Of a stretch of DNA of 60,000 bases, positions 1 to 11,189 are shown piece by piece. The translations under genes were made by a program, and so were the position numbers. The notes beneath the pieces are model-generated. The model saw only the letters and a list, made by a program, of their open reading frames with translations. It ran no database searches and was not told the DNA's origin. How positions within the stretch are numbered: position 1 is the stretch's first letter; every line of letters begins with the position of its first letter. Origin of the DNA: Polytrichum commune (taxonomy: Eukaryota > Streptophyta > Polytrichopsida > Polytrichales > Polytrichaceae); NCBI GenBank assembly GCA_950295325.1, contig OX485803.1:11596001-11656000 (forward strand), in the 5' to 3' direction.

Positions 1-83
1 CTCACATTGCACCCAACCCTTTGGATTGGTATTGGTCTTAACTGCTTGGCGGGACTCCATAGTCAATTGAGGGGGGGGGCATG

Positions 84-627
84 TCGAGGTGTGTTGTTTA
101 TGTGTGACTTTGTTATGTTTTAGTGTTGTTTATTAATGGTGATTGGTAATCGAGTTGCAGTGACACACAATCGCTATTTACACGATAGTTGTTACGGTAT
201 GCAGCGTCGGTGGCTACACCTTATCCGTTGGGTTTCATTCATTTAGATTTGGATGGATGAATCTTAAATGTAGAGAGGAAGGCTCCTAAGTGAGGAGCCT
301 CCTCCTTGGCTTGGCATTCTTGCCAAGTTAAGTCTTGTGAATGAGTGTGTGGAGAGAGCTTGTGTGAGGTGAATATTGCATATTTTTATAATAAATCTTG
401 AGTTATTCCCTTTTCTTACACTCTTGGATTCTCCCGTGGTGGAGTGAAAGATAGTTTGACTCATTATGTGCATTTGAAGAAATAATTAGAGCTCTTGCAA
501 AGGTTTGACTCTCTTCTTTCTCTATCGAGGTGTGTTGTTTATGTGTGACTTTGTTATGTTTTAGTGTTATTTATTAGTGATGGTTGATACTCGAGTTGCA
601 ATGACACACGATCGCTATTTACACGAC
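84..627. repeat. Pair of ~103-bp direct repeats, 441 bp apart
   Basis: The stretch at 84-186 reappears at 525-627 with about ten differences, in the same orientation and with a constant 441-bp offset. The DNA between the copies shows no recognisable coding. The pair could be terminal repeats of a small degraded element or a simple local duplication. No target-site duplication was identified. The small open frame at 577-837 begins inside the second copy and resembles nothing I know. Confidence 0.6.
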
Positions 628-924
628 ATATGTTTTTTACCCAATAGACCATACGTGCCTCATGTAAATTCTGAAACGACAATGTTGACTGAAAGTGTCT
701 ATTATCAAAGCACAGTAAATACAGAAGCAAGATCCCAACTGCTAAATGACTACAAAGGACCTGACCTTCGGATACATATCCATAGATGGCAGAATGAGTG
801 GGCCAACAACTATTTTTATCATGGGCAGTTCTCCTGAAACCTGAATCCGAGTGGCTGCTACGTATTCTCCAGTAAAAATTACGCTGCCATCATTCAATTT
901 ACATAGGTAATTTCAATCCCCATA

Positions 925-2256
925 CAGTCTAACCTTGATAATGTCACCCTTGTTAATAGAACACCTTGATATTGTCACCTAAAAGTTTCAAACCGATTTT
1001 CATAGTGTAAAACTCCCTCGTTATTATCCCTATCACCCTTGGTAATGTCACTATTTTTTTTCCAAAATCCGTAATGTAAATGTGATAATACCAAGTATGG
1101 ATGGATTGTATGTGATGGTTGGATGGATAGATTGTAGTAGCCGAAAGGGTCATGCGCCGCCCCTGTGATACATTCTAACCTTGATATTCATGGTGAGGTC
1201 AAGAAAGTTATAGATGGGTTTAATGCTTTTGTACTCTCCCATATCACTATCTTGTTCCTTCCACCAAATGTGACTTCAGTTGTTCAACCTTTGGATCAAG
1301 GAGTGATTGCAACATTCAAAATGTGCTATAAGGGCAAGCTTGTTGTCTGGACTTTGCAACAAATTGATAACAACTCAAATGAAGATTTGAGGAAAGTGAA
1401 TGTTGATCTATTTCAAGCTATGCTATGGTGTGTGGCGGCATGGCATGAATTAGATGATCTAACCATTAGAAATTGTTGGAGAAAGTCCTTCATATTGCCT
1501 ACAGAGTGGAATGCAGATATCAACAATTTTGATGAATGTATGAAGTCCAAAATGGAGGAAGCAACTTTGGAATTGGGCAATCTCATCGCCGCATTGAATT
1601 TGGGTTTGGATGTCGAAGGCAAGCCTGTAGAAAAGCTTTGTCCTTTGGAATACATAAACATGGAAGGTGAAGATGATTTTGAGGTGGAATATTCTATTGA
1701 GGAGCTTGTGCAATTAGTGCAAGATGGCGAACAAGTTCTTGATTCCATGGAAGTAGACCCATTGATTGTTGATAGCAGTGATGATGAGTCTAAAGTAGTG
1801 AAGCTAAGCGATGCACAAAAATATGCTAAAGATGTTTTGAATTTTATGGCTAGCCAAGGTACTCAAATTTTCAACACTCTGGAGTTGTTAGGAATGGAAA
1901 AAATCCATGACAAACTCATTAGAATTGGTGTTGCACATTTAACATCAACAAAACAATGTGACATTAGAAGCTTCTTTGACTCTAGTGAGAGGTCTTTACC
2001 TGATCTCAATGACACATTATGATGTGCTCTTGTTGTTATTCACAATTTTGAATTAGATTTTACATTCAAAAACATTGAAGTCTTGTATTTGTTATTTTTT
2101 TTTACATTGTAATTTTTTTTTGATTTTCTACCTTTTTTTTGATAATATCACATTATGCACAAATCTTCAAAATGTGACATTATCAAATATGTCACACCTT
2201 GTTTATATCACTCTTTTTGGTGAAACGGATGGTGTGACATTATCAAGGTTAGACTG
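925..2256 (+). mobile_element. Tigger/pogo-type DNA transposon, internally deleted copy 1
   Basis: The ends are inverted repeats starting CAGTCTAACCTTGATAATGT and closing with the reverse complement of that sequence. Each end is flanked by the dinucleotide TA (923-924 and 2257-2258), the target duplication of the Tc1/mariner/pogo superfamily. At about 1.33 kb the element is shorter than an autonomous Tigger, and it keeps only the C-terminal part of a transposase gene on the plus strand. A second copy lies at 6538-7518 in inverse orientation. Both share the same left ~240 bp up to about position 1168, after which their interiors differ, so each is a separate deletion derivative. Confidence 0.88.
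1170..2022 (+). pseudogene. Tigger/pogo transposase, C-terminal half only
   Basis: The frame encodes about 280 residues. Near residues 30-50 it contains the segment LPPNVTSVVQPLDQGVI, the hallmark of the DDE_1 (pogo/Tigger) catalytic domain just around the third acidic residue. The N-terminal CENP-B-type helix-turn-helix and the first two catalytic aspartates are missing, removed by the deletion that joins the 5' untranslated region to this fragment near 1168. The apparent start is a GTG with no credible plant context, so the fragment is probably not translated as a working enzyme. The acidic C-terminal region (about residues 165-210) is typical of Tigger transposases. The end at TGA 2020-2022 looks natural. 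Confidence 0.82.
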
Positions 2257-2517
2257 TACACAATAGAGTATATTCCTCCCTATACCCAGCTATGGAGTTT
2301 CCTGGATAATAGCCCCGTGCAAACTTGATCATCATGGTAAGAGTTACATACATATTGTAAGGGATAGCTCATCAACACAAAATTGCACGGCCAGGGATTG
2401 GCCATCCAGTGGAGTAGTGGTGAGTTTTAATGTAGGCCACTTGCCCACCAGATTCTAGTGTGAATAAGGACAAATGCAGAGGGAATTTGGTGGAGTAGGA
2501 TTCGTATGTGCCAACTA

Positions 2518-2889
2518 CACTAAATATTATATTTAGTGTCACCAATTCTAGTTGTCTTGCTCAATACTAATTGTAAACCGCAGGTGTAGTGTCATCAACA
2601 CTAAATGTTAACCCAACATTGTTTGGCATTCCTTGTAAGCTTTGGGGGGGATTATAGCTTGACAGTGTTGCAATTTCTATCACTTACCAAGTGATTTTTC
2701 ATCCAAATTTCAATCATCCAGGAAAATATTTCATCACAAGTTGTTGACAAGAGAAGGTAGGGTTTTGGTCCATGGATGAACTCATCCATCATACATGACA
2801 ATATTTGTTCACTTATTCATAAGAAGTGTTATCCGAAAGTTATCATAGTGACATTAAATACCATATGACATGCAATATCTTATTCAGTG
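2518..2889 (+). mobile_element. MITE of the CACTAAATAT family, copy 1
   Basis: A ~370-bp non-coding element with near-palindromic ends (CACTAAATATTATATTTAGT on the left, a decayed version ending TTCAGTG on the right). Full-length relatives are at 40435-40817 (same orientation) and 52120-52498 (opposite), with end fragments near 34140, 35812 and 43652. The conserved interior includes a segment about CATCC repeats around 2776-2800. No clean target-site duplication was found, so the superfamily is uncertain. The CACTA start could mean a CACTA-type element, but no partner transposase is visible. Confidence 0.65.
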
Positions 2890-2892
2890 CAG

Positions 2893-5360
2893 CTACTCCC
2901 ATCTTCTCAAATCCGGACCCACCTACTAACCTCCTCCTCCTCTTACAAGCAATCATTTCAATCTTTTGATGACCGGCACTTGTAAGTTTAAGATTTTGTA
3001 GTGAGTGCATGGAGCTCTAGCGCCCCGTCTCCACAACCCTCCACATTCTAACAGACCGCCATAATGTGGTTGGTTGACAACATGTGCTTAACTACATGCG
3101 AACACCTCCAACCCACTATTATCTAGAATCTAGTGGGCGAGCGGCCTACATGGAAACGCACCCTAATTCAAAAATGCCGGCAGTGGGAGGGCGCATTTAA
3201 GTTTATTGGCTTATGTTTTCCAACAACTACACCACTAGCGAAGCCGGTTGGTTTGTCAGGGGCTTGGTGCCAGGAGCAGACAAGATGATCAGCCTGGCTG
3301 ACACTAGCCATGACTCCACCACTAATCTACACTTACAGTCTTTCCATTCACTCATTGGCCATGGATTTTGCATGGTATAATAGCTACACTCAATATGGTA
3401 AATATTGTAAGTAGATGTATGATTTGACTTAGGCTTGGAAACCCTATAAGGTAGACGTGCCTAATTCGGATAACATATCTTAATTGGACACCTATATTTG
3501 AGTGATATGTATGACTTCAAGAACGGATACCAAAAAGACATGTGTTTTAAAGAGATAAGATGATGTGCTCAGATTTTAATAACCATTCTAGGTTCAATAA
3601 TCAACATAATTGGGGGACTTATATGATCAGTTAATCACCACGAGGATCTACATATTGGTGATGAGTAAGATATTCATGTGAGCTCCGAAAATCATGTGGA
3701 AAGTGGCTATGACCTTGATTTGGATTTGCTCATCATCACCTACCATTCATATGTTTCTTGTCCTAGGAGAAGTGGGCTAGTCAAAAAGTAAATGTTTAAG
3801 ATCCATCTACATGAGAGTAGTCCACATTATACACCATTGCTCATGCAAATAGGGTGCAACTCTAGTTACACTTTAATTCTCAACCACTCACTATGTTCTC
3901 ATTCTTCCACTTCTACTTATAAGTAAGGCATCAAATGACGTTGTTGAGAACAAGGATACAAATAGCAAAAACTTGCTTCCTAAGTTTAGGATCCAAGGAG
4001 TACACATCAAAATTTGATATGAAAAGCAACTGACCTTGGAATGACTATTGTGCCCGAAGGGCTCAGAGTTCGAAGGCGATCTTGGTGTCTATGGAAGAGT
4101 TTGCAAATTTCTATATGGTGAACTCTTTGTTTGTGAGGAATGAGCAACATTGAAAGGAGATTTGACCAATTGAAGTAGGTTCTGGTGACGAGCACATGTA
4201 TACTTGTGCTCACTTCAAAGAGAGCAGCATGTGCTCACTTCAAAGGGAGAAAATAAGCATTTATTGATAGATAGCAATACATTCAATTCAACATAAATAT
4301 TGTAACCCACAACGTGCTGAACCTCCGATGTTATATATTGGGGGTTGGTAAATAGTGTGTGCCCATGGTATTATACACAAATATTTTTAGTCTAAAAATG
4401 AGCTAAATAGTGTGGACCCCAATATTTATCATGATCAATGGAGCTGCATCTCATATCTTTATTTCAGCTATGTAACAACTGAGTCAATTAAATTCATATC
4501 AATATGCCTTGGTCATACTATGGTAAAATGTGGGTGGAATGTCAATCTTAACAAGGTAGCTGCATCATGAACTCCATGAGGGCTCATTGTGGATGTGGAA
4601 ACTATGAGATAAACAAGAGTGAAGATCTTAAACCAGAACAACGATGGACTGGTTCTAGATTTGAAAATCTCCTTTTCATTTGGTACAATATATTGGCAAT
4701 GTCAACACTAATATATTTACAACCAACCAACCAACCAACCCATATATATATATTGATATTGAAAAAGTAGTAGGTTTGGCCACATGTTGAGTTTACAAAC
4801 AACCAAGGTGGAAAGCTTGAGATTTTTGTGAGGTTTGGGGTGGCTACATTTAGATGAATTTAGGGAGTATTTGGCAAATACATGGAACCTAAGTGTCAAT
4901 TTGGGTGGCAACTTCTAATTGCATAGAGTAGAAATCTAACGCTACATGTATCTTTGGATAAGGTGAACAATGGCCCCTCATGTAAAACAATAAGTGAATA
5001 GATGGCCAAAAACTTATATTTGGAGTCTACATGTGGTTACACACACCACAAACTAGGGGGGAAATTGGCTATATATTGAAATTGAACAAACTCATTCAAA
5101 TTGGCTACAAATAAAGATCTGAGTTTCGGTGAGAGAGCAAGAGGTGGCAACCAAAGGGGTAGAGAATGAATGAGAAAGTGGCAACATTACTCACCCCACT
5201 CAACTAAACCCTAAGCGATGTGAGCCCTAGGATGGGAGGATGGGAGGATGGGCTCCATCCACGGCTCACAATGAATCACATTGGTTACTCCCAGTTATGG
5301 AGCTTAGTGGCGGGTCCCAATTTCTAGACGACTCCACTCCACCTATGTTAAGCTAGTTGG
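2893..5360. other. Gene-poor stretch
   Basis: No convincing coding region. The interval holds a short AACC tetranucleotide run and a TA run near 4723-4755. A segment around 3470-3680 is a diverged relative of sequence near 45745-45950, so it is probably part of an old dispersed repeat. The small frames seen here lack protein-like composition. Confidence 0.5.
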
Positions 5361-5368
5361 TGCCACCT

Positions 5369-5930
5369 CACGGGTAGGTCACTCTAAGGCATTTTTGTGC
5401 ACCACGTGCGGCTAGGGGTTTTTTTGTTTTGGGGCTATTTACCTTCAAGGGCTAAATTAAAGCCTCCCTATAATTACTTAAATTTCAACAATGGCCCATT
5501 TGTTTGCACCCTTCCATTACTTATATTGTCCAAGTCACTGCAATTTTTTGTACTTTATATTCCTTTTAAGTAATAAAAGCTAATCTACTTCCTAACGCAT
5601 TGACGAGTGTTAAGGGAAACCATGGAAACAAAGAAGGGTGCAAACATTAATATCATTGCAAACAAAGTTATGAAGAAAACACATAGGAGACCATAGCAAA
5701 CATACTAAACATACCTTCTAGGATCCTTATCTTCAGCCCCTATATTAATTTTACAAAAAAATAATGGCCCACATTTTATGTCCATCTAACTTACTTATAA
5801 TGGAATTGTCTACATTTAATGGCCCCTTCATTATTTGGAATTCCTTTATAATTTTTATTTCAAATGATTTTAATCCTCTCTATATTATGCCGCACGTCGT
5901 TTTTAAAATGCACTAAGTGACCTACCCGTG
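5369..5930. mobile_element. Non-autonomous hAT-like element with 8-bp TSD
   Basis: Long inverted ends (about 50 bp, starting CACGGGTAGGTCACT) bound a 562-bp non-coding element. The 8-bp sequence TGCCACCT stands directly outside both ends (5361-5368 and 5931-5938). An 8-bp duplication is the signature of the hAT superfamily; shifting the boundary by one base would give a 9-bp duplication and make a Mutator-like origin possible. The right half is related, in inverse orientation, to 26099-26335. No open reading frame of note is present. Confidence 0.8.
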
Positions 5931-6041
5931 TGCCACCTTTGACCCACTAAGAGTGGAGGTGGCATCTTTCAAGGAAAAAATCCAATTTGTTAAACATGTA
6001 TGTATAAATCAATTCACCTCACCGTAGCAAAGTGGCTATGA

Positions 6042-6535
6042 CACTAAATATGATGTTTAGTGTCACTTACTATTTGGATTTACACATTGCTATATACTTT
6101 TAATATTAATGATTTTTTTTACCAAGTAAAGTTTAATGTTCTATAATGTAGACTACCGATTTCACATTTGTTGCTAAGATATGAGATATATAATAAATAG
6201 ACACTCCATCCATCCCAAAGTGATTGTCCTACCTCCCGGATTTTTTGTCTCAAAATGATTGTCCGGTTTATCTGCCCGGCTAGAAATTTGAGACTCAAAG
6301 TCAAATATTTTCGCACCAAACTTTCATCATCAAGATGTCTTTCGACACCACAACTTTGGGGGGGGTGTTTCTGAATAGTTTTCTATTGTAAGAGTCATAC
6401 TTTCAATTACTCAGTCAATGGTCAATGGACCTTAATCTTGTCAAAGTTAGAAACATGGACAATCATTTTGAAAAGGAGGGAGTATATCATTGCACAATTC
6501 CAAATAGTAAGTGGCACTAAATAACCCATTTAGTG
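6042..6535. mobile_element. CACTAAAT-ended MITE carrying a nested insertion
   Basis: The left end (6042 onward) and the reverse complement of the right end (to 6535) match over about 50 bp, both beginning CACTAAAT and continuing through CACTTACTATTTGGA. A Stowaway-like element (6204-6482) sits inside, close to the right end. The Tigger copy at 6538-7518 is inserted into the TA dinucleotide immediately after the right end. The order is therefore MITE first, Stowaway-like and Tigger later. Confidence 0.68.
6204..6482. mobile_element. Stowaway-like MITE nested in another MITE
   Basis: The ends are CTCCATCCATCCCAAAGTGA on the left and, on the right, the complement of a CTCCCTCC-type end. This is the classic Stowaway (Tc1/mariner) terminal motif, with an inner matching segment containing TGATTGTCC on both sides. 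It is about 279 bp long and non-coding. The expected TA is present after the right end but appears as CA before the left end, so the left boundary may have mutated. Confidence 0.72.
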
Positions 6536-6537
6536 TA

Positions 6538-7518
6538 CAGTCTAACCTTGATAATGTCACACCATCCGTTTCACCAAAAAGAGTGATATAAACAAGGTGT
6601 GACATATTTGATAATGTCACATTTTGAAGATTTGTACATAATGTGATATTATCAAAAAAAGGTAGAAAATCAAAATAAGATTACAATGTAAAAAAGAAAA
6701 TAACAAATACAAGACTTCAATGTTTTTGGATATAAAATCTAATTCAAAATTGTGAATAACAACAAGAGCACATCATAATGTGTCATTGAGATCAGGTAAA
6801 GACCTCTCACTAGAGACAAAGAAGCTTCTAATGTCACATTGTTTTGTTGATGTTGAATGTGCAACACCAATTCTAATGAGTTTGTCATGGATTTTTTCCA
6901 TTCCTAACAACTCCAGAGTGTTGAAAATCTGAGAACATTGGCTAGCCATAAAATTCAAAACATCTTTAGCATATTTTTGTGCATCGCTTAGCTTCACTAC
7001 TTTAGACTCATCATCACTACTATCAACAATCAATGAGTCTACTTCCATGGAATCAAGAACCTGTTCGCCATCTTGCACTAATTGCACAAGCTCCTTAGTA
7101 GAATATTCCACCTCAAAATCATCTTCACCTTCCATGTTTATGTACTGATGTTCATTGCATAGAGGCCGAGAAGTCTTGACAGTGCCGTGAAAAGACAACA
7201 CCTTTGAGTGCCGTGTATAGACAACACCATTCAGGGTTGGTGCACGATCAAGTTCCAATAATAGCATTGCATTTATCACAGGGGCGGCACATGACCCTTT
7301 CGGCTACTACAATCTGTCCATCCAACCATCACGTACAATTCATCCATACTTGGTATTATCACATTTACACTACGGATTTTGGAAAAAAATAGTGACATTA
7401 CCAAGAGTGATAGGGATAATAACGAGGGAGTTTTACACTATGAAAATCGATTTGAAACTTTTAGGTGACAATATCAAGGTGTTCTATTAACAAGGGTGAC
7501 ATTATCAAGGTTAGACTG
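6538..7518 (-). mobile_element. Tigger/pogo-type DNA transposon, internally deleted copy 2
   Basis: Same terminal repeats as the element at 925-2256, flanked by TA on both sides (6536-6537 and 7519-7520), in inverse orientation. It is 981 bp long and retains only the last ~120 codons of the transposase. It diverges little from copy 1 in the shared parts, with a handful of amino acid changes, which suggests both belong to one recently amplified family. Confidence 0.87.
6773..7140 (-). pseudogene. Tigger transposase, extreme C-terminal fragment
   Basis: Read on the minus strand, the frame from about 7137 down to the stop at 6773 matches the last ~120 residues of the fragment at 1170-2022 almost exactly, including the acidic tail (VDSSDDESK). 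Upstream of about 7140 the frame continues to 7279 through sequence unrelated to copy 1, probably filler joined by the deletion. All catalytic residues are absent, so this cannot encode an active transposase. Confidence 0.8.
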
Positions 7519-7520
7519 TA

Positions 7521-8015
7521 GCCGGGGGGGAAGAACAAAAAGGGGCTGCTTACAAGCTTTCCATCCACTTATACTTATGTTATGCAAGGTAGCTGCACTA
7601 ATTAGCTTAATGAGTACTCACTTAACTTAACTTAGGATGTCCAGAAACCTGGAATTAACAAGTCCATAAAGTGTCGCATAAAAATGGACTGGTTGTAAGC
7701 TAAGTTATGTGAAGCGTGAACTTTGAAGACGGTTGCTCACGTGGTACAATGCGGTTGAGCAAAGTCAACACTAATAAACTGTAACATGCTGCTCTTACAT
7801 AGTGTCCCTTATTAAAGTTGCACAGCCGTTATCCTTACTACTACTTATTATGCAAAACTGGGGCCATAATCTCGTGTGTACTAATAAGTTGAATGCAAAT
7901 GGTATAGCACTCGCAGGCTCCATTTATGTCCATTTGCTCTGAAAGAGATGATTGGACATGGGTGGAGAGCACCATCATCATCTCACTGTAAGAAGTATTG
8001 TTGTACTTGCATTTT
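7521..8015. other. Non-coding stretch
   Basis: No gene, repeat boundary or structured motif is evident. A G-run follows the Tigger target site at 7521-7530. Confidence 0.4.
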
Positions 8016-8743
8016 GCGGAGGTAACTTTCGGTGCTTTCCAACCTCAGAGTTAGTTGAAGGAGAGTTAGTTGAAGGTTGGTTGCAGAAAGTCAGTTGATG
8101 GTAACTTTCTTATCTAAGGGATGGTACACACCAGAGTTTGACTGGTAATGCCTTTTTTGGATACCGTTTGGGTATCTATCACGAGGATTTCAAACTTTTC
8201 AATGGGTATGGTTATGGGTATTTGATGGCATTTTTGTTTTCGATATCATTCGGGTCTATATACCATGCAAGAACTTTCAGATCGAGATGAAATCATCCTA
8301 GTATCAATATGGTTTAGAATGGTTTTGACCCAAATAATAATTCGGGTATGCAAAGGTTCTCTCACCTTGACATACCTAAATGTCATCTCAATAACTTGCG
8401 GAGGTAAGTTTCAGTGCCTTCCAACCTCAGAGTTGGTTGAAGGTTGGTTGCAGAAGGTCAGTTGATGGTAACTTGCTTATCTAAGGGATGGTACACACCA
8501 GAGTTCGAGTGGTAGCGTCTCTTTTGATACCGTTTAAGTATCTATCACGAGGATTTCATACTTGTTGATGGGTATGGTTATGAGTATTTGACGGTATTTT
8601 TTTTTTCGATACCATTTGGGTCTATGTACCATGCAAGAACTTTCATATCTAGGTATCAATATGGTTTAGAATGGTTTTGACCCAAATAGTAACTCGGGTA
8701 TGCGAAGATTCTCTCACCTTGACATACTTAAATGTCGTCTCAT
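8016..8743 (+). repeat. Two-unit tandem duplication (~365 bp units)
   Basis: The segment beginning GCGGAGGTAACTTTC at 8016 repeats as GCGGAGGTAAGTTTC at 8398, and the similarity continues through the whole unit to about 8743. Unit 1 has a 16-bp internal duplication (GAGTTAGTTGAAG) that unit 2 lacks. No protein-like frame spans the units. Confidence 0.78.
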
Positions 8744-9329
8744 GCACACCTACATGCAACTTTATCAAAGATGTCGCCTATCCAGAGTGAGTTACTACTT
8801 CTATGCACATGTGGCCATCATTAAACTCACCTTGCTTGCCACATGTCATGTGATCACTAGTAAGTCACTAGTCACTATCATTGTCTTTGAATTAAGCTAA
8901 CCACTCTAGTACGTCTATGGTACGTTACCACCGAGATTAGGCCCTAATTATGCCGTTAGATTATAGCTATTCAATAACTTAACCTAACGATAATAACTAA
9001 ATGTATGAGGTAAGTTAACAATGGGCCAAGTGTGCACGTAGTTAAACAACCATGATCTTAAGAAAAGATACCCATGGGTGTGAACCATGCCTAAGCTAAT
9101 CTACTTAGCTTATGTACTTGCTAAAACTGGAACATGAACCAAACACCAACTTAACCAATAAAGGCCCAAGGGTGTATTTATACATGATAATTTACATGAG
9201 CCCTGGGCCCAAACAATTGTTCAATTGTATTAAGGAAAACTTGGCCCATGAGATAGAGAGTGCATTTAAACATTCCTCACAATAAACTTTTACAACCCCA
9301 ACCCCATCTTGATCCCAATACTTGAGGGA
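8744..9329. other. Non-coding stretch
   Basis: Nothing recognisable on either strand, apart from short AT-rich frames without family resemblance. Confidence 0.4.
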
Positions 9330-9840
9330 CTAGTTGTGATTTTCAAGGGAAATATGCTTAAGTTCATTCCTCAATTTCTTCTCCCTTTTAAAATACAATT
9401 CCATAACCTCTTTAGGAATTAAAAGAGATTTTAGCAACGACATGGATTCTGACCCACTAACCCTAGAGCAAGCTGCTGGATGTATGGGGGTTCCTTCAAC
9501 AACAACATCCTCGCAAGCCACAACCTTGCAAGCAACAACCTCGAATTTTGTGGTCTCAGATGGAGTCGATTCAAAGACATAGGAGTCACCACCAACATGA
9601 CGACGCTTTGTGACATCAACATAATCATACCCCATGGGAATGACATGCATCTCTAGCAAGATGTTGTTAAGTTTCTCAAGCTTTACTTTTTGATCTTGAC
9701 TTTGTCTTTTACATCTCAAAACAAGAATGGCCGATCTACAACGCCAATGTCTTCCAATCTGAGTTTGAAGTCAACATAAGACTCACCCTCCTTTGCAATA
9801 ATTGGGCCAATCATCTTTGGATCACTCCATTCATGCTCTA
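9330..9840 (-). pseudogene. Unrecognised broken protein-coding region
   Basis: On the minus strand two adjoining frames look protein-like. From about 9838 a frame gives a well-composed segment (containing WSDPKMIGPIIAKEG and DFKLRLEDIGVVDRP) that ends at a TGA near 9723. The text then continues in a second frame for about 129 residues to the stop at 9330, including a lysine/glutamate-rich C-terminal segment (LLIPKEVMELYFKREKKLRN). The second frame begins at a TTG, not an ATG. A stop plus a frame change between consecutive, sensible-looking segments suggests a decayed gene. A plausible splice acceptor (TTAATTAG) precedes the first segment. I do not recognise the family. Confidence 0.35.
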
Positions 9841-11180
9841 ATTAACAAGGAGAGTTTAACCATCAATGACATTACACACCCTATGCCTTAACCACCAACA
9901 TTCAACAACAATCAACATACTAGAAACTTGCGCGTCATTTATATAACCCTAAACCAACATGAAATAGAAATGAAAACATAAATCGCACATGTAGATTGAC
10001 ATCTGACGAGATCCGCAAGTGTTCATGCAACCACCACATAATCTTTGCTTGAGAAGAGTGGCCACACGTAACAACAGTAGATCACCAGCCAAATGCAAGT
10101 TACAAAAAATAAATGGAAGGCCCAAGGCCCCAAGCCAAACCCTAGCCACGCATAACATCAACAGTCATCGTCCCAAGGTAAGCTGCAAAGAGAGAATGGA
10201 AGGCCCAAGCCAAACCCTATCCCCACACAACTGAAATGGACGAGATTTGCAAAGGATCCAGACCAAAACCCTCTCTAACCCTAGCCGCATGGAAATGAAG
10301 GTATGCAAAACCCTCAAACAGGTCTTTCATCTAAGCAAAGGAAATGCAAGACTGAGGAGAAAACCCTTGTCATCCACCCTTCACCCTAGAAAATAACGAC
10401 GACATCACAATTTTTCCATCCATAAGATATTATCATTTAGCAACTGAACTCACCCTACTAAGAAAAAAAATTCACCCCCCCCCTAGTTGTCAAGGCTAAC
10501 TTATTAATAAAAATGAATATTACACGACGTTTTTACATCAAATCCATTTTAGATTGGGGTTTGGTTGTTCCCCTCTATAACATCAAGGCAAACATTCAAT
10601 ACTCTCGACATGTAATACTGGAATGTGTCGAGAGCTTTCGGATTCTAGATCTAGGTGGGTTTAGGTTTGTTTTGGACTCAGATCACGGTATATATATACA
10701 CAAAAACCAACCTCGCCTAGTCGTCGTGCATGCAAATACCTCCCAGGGTCTGAGGTCATTGAAGCTTAGTTGGTGTGCGAGAACAGATTGTAGAAAGCAA
10801 TCAAAGACTTACGATTTTCAAGAATCTTCACCACCCAATGAGGTTTTGTGTTCATATCCGACTTCTCAAAACCCCGAACATGTATATTTTCCATTGAGTG
10901 GGATATGGCAACCTTCTCTGATCAGAATAGAAACTTGTTTCGCCTAGCTTGGTGATTACCCCCAGTTATTGTGCATGCAAAATACATCCCCGCAATTTTT
11001 GAGATTGAAACTCTTAACAATATCGGCTTGAAGACCTCCAATCAGATTGAGCCCATATAACCGTACCTTTTATTAGATGTGCAAGCTATTGTCCGAGATG
11101 AACACCACTATCGGAACAATTAGATGATCCACTCAGCATGATGTTTATAACGGCATAACAAATCTTACTACTGACCTATG
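9841..11180. other. No supported gene; isolated 144-codon ORF at 10513-10947
   Basis: The plus-strand frame at 10513-10947 opens with ATG and runs 144 codons, but its translation lacks any motif I recognise, and the surrounding sequence has no splice or promoter features that would support it. The rest of the interval is non-coding, with a C-run near 10475. The ORF could be a chance frame or an exon of the decayed LRR-like locus that follows. Confidence 0.3.
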
Positions 11181-11189
11181 AATTGATCA

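Noticed and set aside
1413-1748. Minus-strand ORFs over the Tigger transposase fragment
   Set aside because: The plus-strand frame carries the DDE_1 motif, and the antisense frames are not conserved with copy 2.
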